Of a DNA stretch of 64,000 bases, positions 42,550 to 52,006 are shown piece after piece; position 1 is the stretch's first letter; the number at the start of each line of letters is the position of its first letter. The notes beneath the pieces are model-generated. The model made no database searches. It saw only the letters and a program-made list of their open reading frames with translations, and was not told the origin of the DNA. A program made the position numbers and the translations under genes. The stretch comes from Corynebacterium aurimucosum (lineage in GTDB: Bacteria; Actinomycetota; Actinomycetes; Mycobacteriales; Mycobacteriaceae): positions 1,364,001 to 1,428,000 of the forward strand of contig NZ_CP047048.1 in NCBI RefSeq assembly GCF_030408555.1. Reading direction: 5' to 3'.

Positions 42550-43507
42550 TCAGCCCCGCAAGCTGCAATCGCTGGTTCGCTCCCTCAACCTCATCCCGTA
42601 CCTGCGTAACCACCCGGGGTTGACCCCTATGGAGGCAGCGGAGGATTTGGGGATGACCCCGGTGGAGCTCAAGGACGCCATCGACCGGCTCTTCTGCTCC
42701 GGGGTGGGCCGCAATACCGAAGACCTCATCGACTTAAGCTTTAGCTACCGCGATGGCATCGAGATTTACAACGACCAAGGCCTCACCCAGGCACTGCGTC
42801 TGACCCCCACCGAAGCTGGTGCACTATTGCTCACCCTTGAGTCTTTAGAAGCGATGCCGGGGCTTGTCGACGTCTCCGCGGTCCATTCCGCCGCCGCCAA
42901 GCTGCGCGGAATCATGGATGAAAAGACCGCCGCCATCTATGACTCCCTGGCCACGATTGATCCCGAAGAATCGCAGGTACAAGCAGCACTAGCGGGGGCC
43001 GTCGACAAGCGCCAGCAAGTGCGTTTTACCTACTGGAGTATGTCCTCCAACCGGACCAGCGAGCGTACCGTGCATCCGGCCCGCATCTTCATCGTGGATG
43101 GCGAGCCCTACCTCGTGGCATGGGATGACTCAGTGGGGGAGCACCGCACCTTCCGCCTCGACCGCATGAGTGATGTCGAGGTACTCGAAGCTTCCGCTAC
43201 CCCGCACGTACGAGAGCTGGATTTCAACCCAGACTCACCCTTTGGTCTAGATCACACTCTTGTTGCGGAGCTGGAGATTAACCAAGAATTCACCTGGCTA
43301 GCAGAACACTACGACATCACTCTAGGCGAAAAACTTGAAAATGGGTTCATAGCTGCGCAGATGCCCGTCGGATCCGAGACATGGTTTAGTCGTTTCGCCC
43401 TCGGGCAAGCTGACCGTTTGCGGGTCGTGGGACCCCAGAAGCTTGTCGAGGCCATTTCGGAGCATAGAAATCGGGCGCTGGAGCGTTATACTCAACTGCC
43501 AGACTAA
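42542..43507 (+). CDS. pafC: WYL-domain regulator PafC
   Basis: The protein has 321 residues, starting at the ATG at 42542 behind GGGAGGAGG. It has an N-terminal winged helix (LVRSLNLIPYLRNHPGLT), a WYL domain with VRFTYWSMS and PARIFIVDGEPYLVAWD, and a WCX end. It is the partner of PafB. The proteins are separate here, while some actinobacteria fuse them. Confidence 0.93.
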   Translation: MADQPRKLQSLVRSLNLIPYLRNHPGLTPMEAAEDLGMTPVELKDAIDRLFCSGVGRNTEDLIDLSFSYRDGIEIYNDQGLTQALRLTPTEAGALLLTLESLEAMPGLVDVSAVHSAAAKLRGIMDEKTAAIYDSLATIDPEESQVQAALAGAVDKRQQVRFTYWSMSSNRTSERTVHPARIFIVDGEPYLVAWDDSVGEHRTFRLDRMSDVEVLEASATPHVRELDFNPDSPFGLDHTLVAELEINQEFTWLAEHYDITLGEKLENGFIAAQMPVGSETWFSRFALGQADRLRVVGPQKLVEAISEHRNRALERYTQLPD

Positions 43508-43590
43508 GAGCTCTCCTGCGTGCGCCCCGTGCAGCACTTCGTTGTGTGGAACCGTACGCTTTATCGACCTAGAAAGAAGGGGCACCCTCA

Positions 43591-43854
43591 ATGACCGTGG
43601 GACCTTTGGAAATCGGCCTTGTCGTTCTCGTTATCGTGCTGTTGTTCGGCGCAAAGAAGCTGCCAGAGCTAGCTCGCTCTATGGGCCGGTCCATGCGCAT
43701 CTTCAAGTCTGAAGTAAAAGAAATGAAGGAGGAGAACAACACTCCTGAGCAGCAGGCCCAGATTGCTGCTTCCAAGAAGAATGACGAAGACTTCTGGAAT
43801 AGCCCGGAAATGCAGCCGCGTGCTTCTAAGCCGGCTGACGGAAACCAGAACTAA
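43591..43854 (+). CDS. tatA: Sec-independent translocase subunit TatA
   Basis: The protein has 87 residues. It has one N-terminal span (about 6-20), the hinge [14 protein letters not shown] with the conserved Phe-Gly, an amphipathic helix and an acidic tail. It forms the pore of the twin-arginine pathway with TatC, 93 bp downstream. AAAGAAGGGG precedes the ATG. Confidence 0.95.
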   Translation: MTVGPLEIGLVVLVIVLLFGAKKLPELARSMGRSMRIFKSEVKEMKEENNTPEQQAQIAASKKNDEDFWNSPEMQPRASKPADGNQN

Positions 43855-43946
43855 TAATCTTTTCTCGGCAAGCAGGCCGCGCTCTGAGTTTTTCGGAGCA
43901 CTAGGGCCTTGCCTGCCGCCGTGGGCTTTTCTGTGGAGGTCTTGCT

Positions 43947-45035
43947 GTGAGTGCCGCGAGCACACCGTCTAATGCTGGTTCTAACGCGCGGAAACAAAAA
44001 TGGGGCGCAAAGCTACGCCGCAAGCCCAAGAATCCGACGGGGGAGATGACCCTCGTCCAGCACCTCCAGGAGCTGCGCCGACGCATCGTCATTTCTCTCC
44101 TCGCTTTGGCGGTTGGAGCCATCATAGGTTTTATTTGGTACCAGAACGCCCCGTTTGGCACGTCACCGCTGGGCGAAATCCTGCGCGGTCCTTATTGTTC
44201 GCTTCCTGAGGAAAAGCGTGTTTCTTTCACCTCCGACGGTGAGTGCCGCCTGCTTGCCACCAGCCCGTTCGAAATGCTGTTATTGCGCCTCAAGGTCGGT
44301 GCGTTGGCTGGCGCGGTATTGTCCTCACCGGTCTGGCTCTACCAAATCTGGGCCTTCATCGTGCCTGGCCTCCATAAGAACGAACGCCGCTTTACCTTCT
44401 TGTTTGTCTCGACAGCGGTTCTGCTTTTCGTCCTCGGCGCGGTTCTTGCCTACGTCATCCTTTCCGTGGGCTTGGAGTTCCTCATGGGAATGGGCTCCGA
44501 ATACCAGACTGCGGCACTGACGGGTGAGCGATACTTCTACTTCTTGCTAGCGTTGCTCCTGATTTTCGGTGTGAGCTTTGAGATCCCATTACTCGTGGTC
44601 TGCCTCAACCTCATTGGTGTATTGGAATATGACCACGTCAAGGACAAGCGTCGCATCATCATTGTCGCCATCATGATTTTCGCGGCGGTTGTCACACCGG
44701 GCCAAGAGCCCTTCTCAATGTTGGTCTTGGCCGGAGCCCTCGTAATCCTTGTCGAGATAGCCTTCCAATTCTGCCGCATCAACGATAAGCGCCAGAAGCG
44801 CGAGCGCCCTGACTGGCTTGACCTCGATGACGAAACTGCCTCGTCCTTGGGTGAAGGCCCGGGTGCCATAGGCGCACCAACTCCTGTATCTGCATCCACA
44901 AGCGTTTCCGCTTCTTCGCGGCCAGTATCTTCGAGGCCTGTATCCCCGGCTTCGACCGGTGAAGCTCGGGTGTCGAAGCCTCAACCAACGAACACGCAGC
45001 CCCCGCAGAGCGGTTTTTTCGACGACGTTCTGTAG
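43947..45035 (+). CDS. tatC: Sec-independent translocase subunit TatC
   Basis: The protein has 362 residues and starts at a GTG behind GGAGG. Six spans lie between about 45 and 280. Conserved TatC parts are MTLVQHLQELRRRIV (Glu/Arg signal-peptide site), PFEMLLLRLKVG and FEIPLLV. A hydrophilic tail of about 80 residues is rich in Ser, Pro and Val with imperfect repeats (SASTSVSASSRPVSSRPVS), so the protein is longer than most TatC. Confidence 0.95.
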   Translation: MSAASTPSNAGSNARKQKWGAKLRRKPKNPTGEMTLVQHLQELRRRIVISLLALAVGAIIGFIWYQNAPFGTSPLGEILRGPYCSLPEEKRVSFTSDGECRLLATSPFEMLLLRLKVGALAGAVLSSPVWLYQIWAFIVPGLHKNERRFTFLFVSTAVLLFVLGAVLAYVILSVGLEFLMGMGSEYQTAALTGERYFYFLLALLLIFGVSFEIPLLVVCLNLIGVLEYDHVKDKRRIIIVAIMIFAAVVTPGQEPFSMLVLAGALVILVEIAFQFCRINDKRQKRERPDWLDLDDETASSLGEGPGAIGAPTPVSASTSVSASSRPVSSRPVSPASTGEARVSKPQPTNTQPPQSGFFDDVL

Positions 45036-45131
45036 GCTTGTCGGCCTTCTTAGGGAACTTGTTCACGTTCCCGCTTGACACCAGGGACCGGCGTATTAGC
45101 AGGCGGTGTCTGACAGGTACCCTGGGGACTT

Positions 45132-47945
45132 ATGACACTGACGCATCTGGACGAGTTCACCCAAGCACTTCCGTACTCACTGGATGATTTCCAAATCCAA
45201 GGATGCCAAGCCGTCGAAGCCGGCCACGGCGTTCTGGTCTGCGCGCCCACCGGCGCGGGTAAAACCGTGGTGGGTGAGTTCGCCGTGTCCTTGGCACTGC
45301 GCCAAGGGACCCGCTGTTTCTACACCACACCTATCAAGGCGCTGAGTAACCAGAAATACCACGACCTGGTTGACGCACACGGTGAGGATGCGGTCGGCCT
45401 GCTGACCGGTGATGTCTCCATCAACTCCTCCGCGGACATCCTCGTGATGACCACTGAGGTCCTGCGCAACATGATTTATGCGGGTTCAGGCGCACTGGAC
45501 CGCTTGACCCACGTGGTGATGGATGAGATCCACTTCTTGGCCGACGCCTCACGCGGCGCAGTATGGGAAGAAGTCATCCTCAACCTGGAGGAGCACGTCT
45601 CCATCATTGGTCTATCCGCAACGGTGTCCAACTCCGAGGAATTCGGCCGGTGGCTGACCACCGTACGTGGTGACACCAAGGTCATCGTCACCGAAAAACG
45701 CCCCGTACCGCTGGATCAGTGGATGATGGTCGGCCGCAAAATCTATCCGCTCTTCGAACCCGACTCAGGCGGACAGGTAAACACTGAACTGGCGCGGCGC
45801 ATCCAACGCCTGGAGACCGGCGATACCGATAATGGCCGCGCAGACTATGCCCAGAACCGTGCGAGCTTCCGCGCCCGCGCCCGTCACAAAGGCGGCGGGC
45901 GTCACGACCGGCACAGTGATCGGCGCAGCGGCGCGCCCCGTGCGCAGGACCGCTACCGTCCGCTTGGCAGGCCGGAGGTGCTCAAAGAGCTGCAGGCCAT
46001 GGAGATGCTGCCGGCGATTACCTTCATTTTTTCCCGCGCAGGCTGCGATGGTGCGCTGTATCAGTGTTTGCGCTCCCGCATGGTGTTGACCTCCCCGGAG
46101 GAGGCCACCGAGATTAAGGCCATCGTCGATAAAGGCGTGGAAGGCATCCCGGAAGAGGACCTCAAGGTCCTTGACTTCAAGCGTTGGCGCGAGGCACTCT
46201 CGCGCGGCTTTGCTGCTCACCACGCAGGCATGCTTCCGGCCTTTCGGCACATCGTGGAGGAACTCTTCGTCAAGGGCCTCGTCCGGGCAGTCTTCGCCAC
46301 CGAAACGCTTGCCCTGGGCATCAACATGCCGGCGCGCACCGTGGTGCTGGAGAAGCTGGTGAAGTTCAACGGCGAGGCACACGTGGACCTGACACCGGGC
46401 CAATACACTCAGCTCACCGGCCGCGCCGGTAGGCGAGGCATCGATACCTTGGGCAATGCCGTCGTGCAGTGGGCACCCGCCATGGATCCCACGGCGGTGG
46501 CGGGGCTTGCATCAACTCGTACCTATCCGCTTATTTCTACCTTCGAGCCCGGCTACAACATGGCCATCAACCTGCTGGGCATGCTCGGCTTTGATGACTC
46601 GCTGCGCCTGTTAGAAAAGTCTTTCGCCCAGTTCCAGGCGGATGGATCCGTTGTGGAGGAAACCCGTGAGATTGAGCGCGCCGAGCACCGCGTTCGGGAG
46701 CTGCGCGCACAGTTGGATCAGGCCGTGGACAACCTGGCCCCGCCAGCCACCGATGGCGAAGACCCAGCTGAGATTCTCATGGATTATATGCGGCTGCGCC
46801 GCGCACTAACTGAGGAGGAAAAGTCAACACGTGCTTCCAAGAAGGAGGAGCGCAACAAGGAGGTCGCGGCGGTCCTTGCCCGACTCCAAGTGGGAGAAGT
46901 CATCGCTATCGCCACGAAGAAGCGCCCAACGCTGGCCGTCGTCATTACCCCGGCAAACCAGACTGCTGATCCGCGCCCCTGGGTTACCACAGAGACGGGG
47001 TGGTCTGGTCGCATCGATTCGGCCGGTATTGATAATCCGCCAATCGTCGTCGGCCACATGAAGCTACCGCGCGCAGCACAAAAGAATCCGCGCCGTCATA
47101 CCCGGTATGTGCAGGATGCCTTTAAGCGTGACTACTACAAGCGGCCGAAGAAGATGCGCACCGAGCCGCGCAATCGCCCCAACAAGAAGATCGCGCAGTT
47201 GCGCGATGCCCTCCGCGAACATCCGGTGCACCATTGGCCGGCGACCGACCGCGAGCAATTGGCCGGTGTGGCACAAAAGCTGGCGCGCCGCGAGAGAGAA
47301 CTGGCGCGACTAGAGGCCAAGGTAGAGCGCGCCACAGATACGCTTGGCCGCACGTTTGAGCGCATCGTGGACCTGTTGGCAGAGATGGACTACGTGGAGT
47401 TCGAAGGCTATGGCGAGAACCGCGAACCGGTCATCACGGACGAAGGCGAGCGCTTGGCCAAGATCCATTCCGAATCCGACCTCCTGGTTGCACAATGCCT
47501 CAAGCGCGGTATCTGGAACGAGCTTGACCCGGCGGAGCTCGCTGGTGTGGCTTCGCTCTGTGTCTTCGAAAACCGCAAGGCCACCCGCGGCGAACCTGGC
47601 GCAGCAACCGACGAGATGGCGGACGCCATGAACGCAACCTGGCGCATCTACGGAGAGCTTGTTGCTGATGAGAAGCGCCATAACCTGCCGCAGACCCGTG
47701 AACCGGAACCTGCCTTTGCGCTCGCCATCCACCAGTGGACCGCGGGCGCCCCCTTGGCTTATTGCATGGCCGCGGCAAACGAATCCGGCGCGGAACTCAC
47801 CCCCGGTGACTTTGTCCGCTGGTGTCGACAGGTCATCGACCTGCTCCAGCAGGTGGCCAAGACCGGCTACGAGGACGAGATTCGCCGAAATGCCCGGCGC
47901 GCCATTGACGCGATCCAGCGCGGCGTCGTCGCCATCGGCGCCTAG
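45132..47945 (+). CDS. helY: SKI2/Mtr4-like DExH RNA helicase (HelY)
   Basis: The protein has 937 residues. Walker A is APTGAGKT (38-45), the DExH box is DEIH (131-134), motif III is LSATVSN, and QLTGRAGRRG is motif VI. A basic insert (about 235-275, with RARARHKGGGRHDRHSDRR) separates the two RecA domains. The C-terminal half contains the winged helix, helical bundle and DSHCT domain. The family remodels structured RNA; the bacterial substrate is not known. Same place as Rv2092c beside tatC. TACCCT ends 8 nt before the ATG. Confidence 0.92.
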   Translation: MTLTHLDEFTQALPYSLDDFQIQGCQAVEAGHGVLVCAPTGAGKTVVGEFAVSLALRQGTRCFYTTPIKALSNQKYHDLVDAHGEDAVGLLTGDVSINSSADILVMTTEVLRNMIYAGSGALDRLTHVVMDEIHFLADASRGAVWEEVILNLEEHVSIIGLSATVSNSEEFGRWLTTVRGDTKVIVTEKRPVPLDQWMMVGRKIYPLFEPDSGGQVNTELARRIQRLETGDTDNGRADYAQNRASFRARARHKGGGRHDRHSDRRSGAPRAQDRYRPLGRPEVLKELQAMEMLPAITFIFSRAGCDGALYQCLRSRMVLTSPEEATEIKAIVDKGVEGIPEEDLKVLDFKRWREALSRGFAAHHAGMLPAFRHIVEELFVKGLVRAVFATETLALGINMPARTVVLEKLVKFNGEAHVDLTPGQYTQLTGRAGRRGIDTLGNAVVQWAPAMDPTAVAGLASTRTYPLISTFEPGYNMAINLLGMLGFDDSLRLLEKSFAQFQADGSVVEETREIERAEHRVRELRAQLDQAVDNLAPPATDGEDPAEILMDYMRLRRALTEEEKSTRASKKEERNKEVAAVLARLQVGEVIAIATKKRPTLAVVITPANQTADPRPWVTTETGWSGRIDSAGIDNPPIVVGHMKLPRAAQKNPRRHTRYVQDAFKRDYYKRPKKMRTEPRNRPNKKIAQLRDALREHPVHHWPATDREQLAGVAQKLARRERELARLEAKVERATDTLGRTFERIVDLLAEMDYVEFEGYGENREPVITDEGERLAKIHSESDLLVAQCLKRGIWNELDPAELAGVASLCVFENRKATRGEPGAATDEMADAMNATWRIYGELVADEKRHNLPQTREPEPAFALAIHQWTAGAPLAYCMAAANESGAELTPGDFVRWCRQVIDLLQQVAKTGYEDEIRRNARRAIDAIQRGVVAIGA

Positions 47946-47954
47946 GCCTAGCGC

Positions 47955-48584
47955 CTAGTTTTCGGAGCCACCGCGAAGCAGTGCCGTGGCTGCCGCCGCG
48001 AGTGCTTGGCGGTGGGGCGCAACGAGTGCCACAGTGGCGAGCTTGAGGTTGCGCCCCAGCGGGTTAAGTATGAGGGCTTGCGTACCGATGACGGCGTCAT
48101 CGACTACAGCTGGACCGCCCGAGTCACCTTTGACTGCCGGAATCGTGTTGAAAACAAATCCGGCGGGGGAGACAGTGGTGCGGAAGTCAATGGACCAGGT
48201 GCGGAAGAAGGGAAGGAGAAAAAGCCCACTGCGTTGCTGGGCACGGCGAGCTTTTCCGCCGTATCCCCAGGTGGTGACTGGGGCGCGGAATGGTGGGGTG
48301 CTTTTTGCAAGCCCAGGAAGGTCCCGGGGAGGGGCCGGCCGGTCTAGCAAGCACAGCGCCATGTCGGTCCCGTCAATCGTGCGCACGGCGGCCACGCGCC
48401 GCTTGAACCCGCCACTCACCTTGTAGTGTTCCCCTCTGTCAAGGCCGCTGCGGAAAAAGTGCGCGCAGGTCAGAACCAACCGGGTTGCCTGCTGGGTGCG
48501 GGGGCCTAAGGACGCATCGATGAGCACTCCCGAGCAATAGCTTGAGCGATTACGGATCTTGACGGCAGCGCGATGGGAATTCAC
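47955..48584 (-). CDS. Trypsin-like serine protease without signal peptide
   Basis: The protein has 209 residues. The triad is His42 (TCAHFF), Asp74 (DGTDMAL) and Ser155 (VKGDSGGP), so it should be active. The N-terminus starts directly with the first strand of the fold and has no signal peptide or membrane span. The GTG at 48584 is supported by TAAGCT ending 7 nt upstream, so a missed upstream signal is unlikely. It may act in the cytoplasm or leave by another route. It is divergent from pepQ. Confidence 0.82.
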   Translation of the reverse strand: MNSHRAAVKIRNRSSYCSGVLIDASLGPRTQQATRLVLTCAHFFRSGLDRGEHYKVSGGFKRRVAAVRTIDGTDMALCLLDRPAPPRDLPGLAKSTPPFRAPVTTWGYGGKARRAQQRSGLFLLPFFRTWSIDFRTTVSPAGFVFNTIPAVKGDSGGPAVVDDAVIGTQALILNPLGRNLKLATVALVAPHRQALAAAATALLRGGSEN

Positions 48585-48591
48585 GCCTCCC

Positions 48592-48622
48592 AGCTTAACC
48601 GGACGAAGGCGGGCGGTAGGCT
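48592..48622. promoter_or_regulatory. Divergent leaderless promoters of the protease and pepQ
   Basis: TAAGCT on the minus strand (48597-48592) ends 7 nt before the protease GTG, and TAGGCT (48617-48622) ends 7 nt before the pepQ ATG. The start codons are 45 bp apart. Confidence 0.65.
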
Positions 48623-48629
48623 AACTGTC

Positions 48630-49745
48630 ATGACTGATTATGCGTCCCGACTGAGCCGCTCCCGCACTATCGCCGCTGCTAAGGGCATCGACATCCTGTT
48701 AGTGGGGACAGGTGCCGAATTCGCGTACCTCACCGGTTCGTGGGTTTCCTCCCACGAGCGCCTGACCTGCTTGGTTATCCGCCCCGATGCCGAACCGGTA
48801 ATCGTCGCCCCCAACACCGACATTGAGTCGCTTCAGGGCGTTGCAGCCCACCTAGTGGGATGGAGCGATGGGAAGGATCCCTATGCGCTGGCTTTGGAAG
48901 GCGTGCGCCCCAATACCGTTGCCTTGGGCTCCTCGCTGACCGCCGATCACGTATTGCGTTTCCAGTCCGCAATTCGAAGCCAGCTAGATCCGTCCTCGCC
49001 GGATGTAGCGCACGTGGAATACCTTCTAGCTACTGAGGCACTGGCTGAGCTCTTTAGTCGCAAAGACCCAGACGAGGTGGCGGAGCTACGCGCTGCCGCG
49101 GCGGCTATCGATGCCGTGCACGCCGAGGTCCCGCGTCTCTTAGAACCGGGACGCACTGAGGCCGAGGTAGCGTCTGATTTGCGGGAACTCATTTTGCGCG
49201 AGCACCGAGAGGTGGACTTCATCATTGTTGGTTCCGGCCCAAACGGGGCGAACCCGCACTACGACTATGGGGACAGAGAACTTGGCGCGGGCGATCCCGT
49301 GGTGGTGGATATCGGAGGGACGCTGCCGTCCGGTTATCACTCTGACTGCACCCGCACCTATGTGGTGGGGGCAGCCCCCTCTGCGGCACCCGCCGATTTC
49401 CAGGAGGCCTACGCGGTGTTGGAAAAGGCCCAGGCTGCCGGACGAGCTGCCGCACGCCCGGGCACAACCGCTCAGGAGATAGACCGTGCCACGCGCAGTG
49501 TGGTTGAAGCAGCCGGTTGGGGTGAATATTTCACGCACCGCACTGGGCACGGCATTGGCTTGTCCACGCACGAGGAGCCCTTCATCATGGAGGGAAATGA
49601 GCTGGAGCTTTCCCAGTCCATGGCCTTTTCTATTGAGCCGGGTATCTACGTGCCGGGTAAGTGGGGCATGCGTCTGGAAGACATCGTGGTGACCACTGAA
49701 TCCGGGTGTGAGTCCCTGAACCAGGCACCGCGGGGGTTACGCTAA
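48630..49745 (+). CDS. pepQ: Xaa-Pro peptidase, M24 family
   Basis: The protein has 371 residues. The N-terminal creatinase-like domain (about 1-135) is followed by the pita-bread domain with the five metal ligands: DIGGTLPSGYHSDCTR (two Asp), THRTGHGIGLSTHEEP (His), SIEPGIY (Glu) and RLEDIV (Glu). It cleaves peptides next to proline in the cytoplasm. Same place as Rv2089c. Its stop codon shares a base with the next start, so the SDR gene is translationally coupled. Confidence 0.93.
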   Translation: MTDYASRLSRSRTIAAAKGIDILLVGTGAEFAYLTGSWVSSHERLTCLVIRPDAEPVIVAPNTDIESLQGVAAHLVGWSDGKDPYALALEGVRPNTVALGSSLTADHVLRFQSAIRSQLDPSSPDVAHVEYLLATEALAELFSRKDPDEVAELRAAAAAIDAVHAEVPRLLEPGRTEAEVASDLRELILREHREVDFIIVGSGPNGANPHYDYGDRELGAGDPVVVDIGGTLPSGYHSDCTRTYVVGAAPSAAPADFQEAYAVLEKAQAAGRAAARPGTTAQEIDRATRSVVEAAGWGEYFTHRTGHGIGLSTHEEPFIMEGNELELSQSMAFSIEPGIYVPGKWGMRLEDIVVTTESGCESLNQAPRGLR

Positions 49746-50518
49746 TGAGACGCACTGGTGCGCTGTTGATTCTTGGCGGGCGCAGCGATATCGGCGGCGA
49801 GCTTGCGCGTCGGCTGTGCGCAGGCCGCCCAGTGGTACTTGCCGCACGGGGTGAGCACGGTATGGAGGAACTCACCACAGAGCTTCTCCGCAGAGGGGCG
49901 GTTTCCGTGCACACGCTATCTTTCGACGCTGCGGATGTCTCCTCCCACCGCGCGGTCATCGAACAAGCCTCAGCACTCGCGGGTGAGGGCATCACAACAG
50001 CAGTCGTCGCCTTCGGAATCCTGGGTGATCAGGAACGCGCCGAGCACGACGAGGCCCACGCCTTCGACATAGCACTGGTGGACTATGCAGCACAGGTATC
50101 CATGCTCACCGTGCTCGCTGATGTCATGACCACGGGCCACATCGTGGCCTTTTCCTCCATTGCCGGCTGGCGTGCGCGCAGAGCCAACTATGTCTATGGC
50201 TCGACTAAGGCAGGCCTGGATGCTTTCTGCCAGGGTTTGGCGGATCGGCTGCAGGGCAGCGACCTAGCCCTGATCACCGCGCGCCCCGGGTTCGTCATCG
50301 GATCCATGACTGAGGGGATGAAACCCGCGCCCTTGTCGGTGACCCCAGACGTCGTGGCACATGCTGTGGTGAAGGCCATCGAGTCCTCGTCGGGTACCGG
50401 GTCCCCGTCGGATTCACGGCCGGTCTCCCGCACGCTATGGATCCCTCGGAGGCTTCAGGTGTTGGCTTGGATCATGAAGCTGGTCCCACGGCCAATCTGG
50501 CGGCACATGCCGCGCTAG
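49745..50518 (+). CDS. SDR oxidoreductase resembling DprE2
   Basis: The protein has 257 residues. It has a Rossmann motif LILGGRSDIGGELA, the catalytic SSIAG serine and YGSTKAG (YxxxK). The wording of VAFGILGD, RRANYVYGSTKAGLD and the C-terminal LVPRPIWRHMPR is close to DprE2, the reductase that completes decaprenylphosphoryl arabinose. The place corresponds to Rv2073c, so this may be a paralogue with another substrate. Its stop overlaps that of the next gene on the other strand (CTAG). Confidence 0.82.
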   Translation: MRRTGALLILGGRSDIGGELARRLCAGRPVVLAARGEHGMEELTTELLRRGAVSVHTLSFDAADVSSHRAVIEQASALAGEGITTAVVAFGILGDQERAEHDEAHAFDIALVDYAAQVSMLTVLADVMTTGHIVAFSSIAGWRARRANYVYGSTKAGLDAFCQGLADRLQGSDLALITARPGFVIGSMTEGMKPAPLSVTPDVVAHAVVKAIESSSGTGSPSDSRPVSRTLWIPRRLQVLAWIMKLVPRPIWRHMPR

Positions 50519-51354
50519 TGATGCCCGAGGGCGGGAGAGTTAGCGTCAAAGATGAAGCCGCGCGGGGCAAGGACTCGCAAGACGACGTCAGCATCGCCTT
50601 CGGGCAAATCGTGGATGACCAAACCCCGCCACGGCGTTACTGAAATCGACGCGTCCAGCTGGGCGATGAGTCCTGCGTACTCCCCAGGCAGCACGCCATC
50701 CTGCAGGCCCGCACCCAGATCGACGCGGCCGGGCTCAGTGTGTTCGGTCAGCCAGCCGATGGGCAAGGTCGGCGCGGCAAAGGCAGCACGCGTCGGTGAG
50801 GGGAAGCCATCGATGGCTTCAGGGCGCTGAGCAGATAGCTCGAGCACGTAGTCGACGAGCTGAGAAATCGCATCGTCTAGTTCTAGGACCGGACCGGTAA
50901 CCGCCCCCTCTCGGATGAGGCGCGCGGAGCTGGCGTCCTCGTCTTCTCCAGTGCTAGCACCGGATAGTTGGAGCCCAGCCGCCACACCGTGTGAGATGAG
51001 ATCGCCCGCGCCACCATCGATACCAAAGACTGCATCCTGGTCGAGAGCGGCGGAGGCTCCTTCAGCTTCGGCCAGGACATCAGCAACGCGCTGCGCCACA
51101 CGGCGTGCATGAAGGGAGAGGGGAGAGGCCAGCACGTGGGCGTCGGTGGTGGGCAGGGGGACGTCGCCAAGCACCTGCTCATCGCGGATGCCGCGCAGGC
51201 TGATGACGCTGTGCTCCTCAAGGTACACATGGCCATCGCCACATTCCCTGGCGGCCTGGCCTAGGGCAAGCCACTGCTCGGGGGTGACAACACCGCCGGC
51301 GGGATGGAAGCGCAAGGTATCGGATTCGGGATGCTTCGACTCGGGGAGGGACAT
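50515..51354 (-). CDS. CobG-like nitrite/sulfite reductase half-domain protein, probably degenerate
   Basis: The protein has 279 residues. The start (DTLRFHPAGGVVTPEQWLALGQ) and the CGDGHVYLEEHSVISLRGI block are those of the ferredoxin-like half domain of CobG (precorrin-3B synthase) and sirohaem reductases. CobG has about 390 residues and four Cys that bind a [4Fe-4S] cluster; here only one Cys is present. Other cobalamin genes that often lie beside it (cobJ, cobL) are absent. It is either a remnant or a protein with a new role. TAGACT ends 8 nt before the ATG. Confidence 0.72.
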   Translation of the reverse strand: MSLPESKHPESDTLRFHPAGGVVTPEQWLALGQAARECGDGHVYLEEHSVISLRGIRDEQVLGDVPLPTTDAHVLASPLSLHARRVAQRVADVLAEAEGASAALDQDAVFGIDGGAGDLISHGVAAGLQLSGASTGEDEDASSARLIREGAVTGPVLELDDAISQLVDYVLELSAQRPEAIDGFPSPTRAAFAAPTLPIGWLTEHTEPGRVDLGAGLQDGVLPGEYAGLIAQLDASISVTPWRGLVIHDLPEGDADVVLRVLAPRGFIFDANSPALGHH

Positions 51355-51424
51355 GGTAGGTCAGTCTAATCGCTCCGGGAGGGTCTCCAGCGAACCGGCA
51401 GGTCCAGCAAGTATGGTGGGCTGC

Positions 51425-52006
51425 ATGCCGTTTCTTCTGTTCATCGCGTACATCCTCCTCGAAACCCTGGCTTTCTGGACAGTTGCCGAGTGGATTGGTG
51501 TGCTGTGGGCGCTGCTCGCTTTGGCGCTGACCATGCTCTTCGGTATGACGATAGCCAGCTGGGAAGTTCGCCGCATGATGGTCAGCCGCATCCGCCAAAC
51601 CGAAGACGGAGTCTATGTAATGGAGGATCCCACTCCAGGTAAAACAGCCGGCAACGTCGGCCTGACTATGGTGGGCGGAATCCTGCTTTCGCTGCCCGGC
51701 TTCGTCTCCACGATCATCGGGGTTCTGCTCATTTTTGCGCCAACGCGTTCCATCATCCGCACGCTTCTTGCTGCGTCGATGTTCCGGAAAATCGAAGACA
51801 TGGGCGTGCGCGTTTACGAGGCCTCACCCATGGCGCAGCACCGCGACTCCTATGGATCCTTTGGAAACTTCGGTGCGGGCGCTGCCGGCAGCGCCATGGG
51901 AAGCAGGGGACAAGCGGACCAAACGCACGAAGTCCTCGATGAAGATGAAATCCGCACATGGACCCAACACGTCAAGCCCGAAGACTTTGAGGACGGAAAT
52001 AAATAG
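51425..52006 (+). CDS. fxsA: FxsA family membrane protein
   Basis: The protein has 193 residues from the ATG at 51425 (TATGGT ends 7 nt upstream). The FxsA core has two N-terminal spans (LLFIAYILLETLAFW and LLALALTMLFGM) and VGGILLSLPGFVSTIIGVLLI; the C-terminal 70 residues are a hydrophilic tail with GSFGNFGAGAAGSAMGS. FxsA gives resistance to phage T7 exclusion in E. coli; the normal role is unknown. Overlaps lnt by one base. Confidence 0.9.
   Translation: MPFLLFIAYILLETLAFWTVAEWIGVLWALLALALTMLFGMTIASWEVRRMMVSRIRQTEDGVYVMEDPTPGKTAGNVGLTMVGGILLSLPGFVSTIIGVLLIFAPTRSIIRTLLAASMFRKIEDMGVRVYEASPMAQHRDSYGSFGNFGAGAAGSAMGSRGQADQTHEVLDEDEIRTWTQHVKPEDFEDGNK

Noticed and set aside
45053..45072. GGGAAC/GTTCCC hairpin after tatC as a terminator
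   Set aside because: Only 6-bp arms and no T-run; HelY has its own promoter just downstream, but the hairpin alone is too weak to call.
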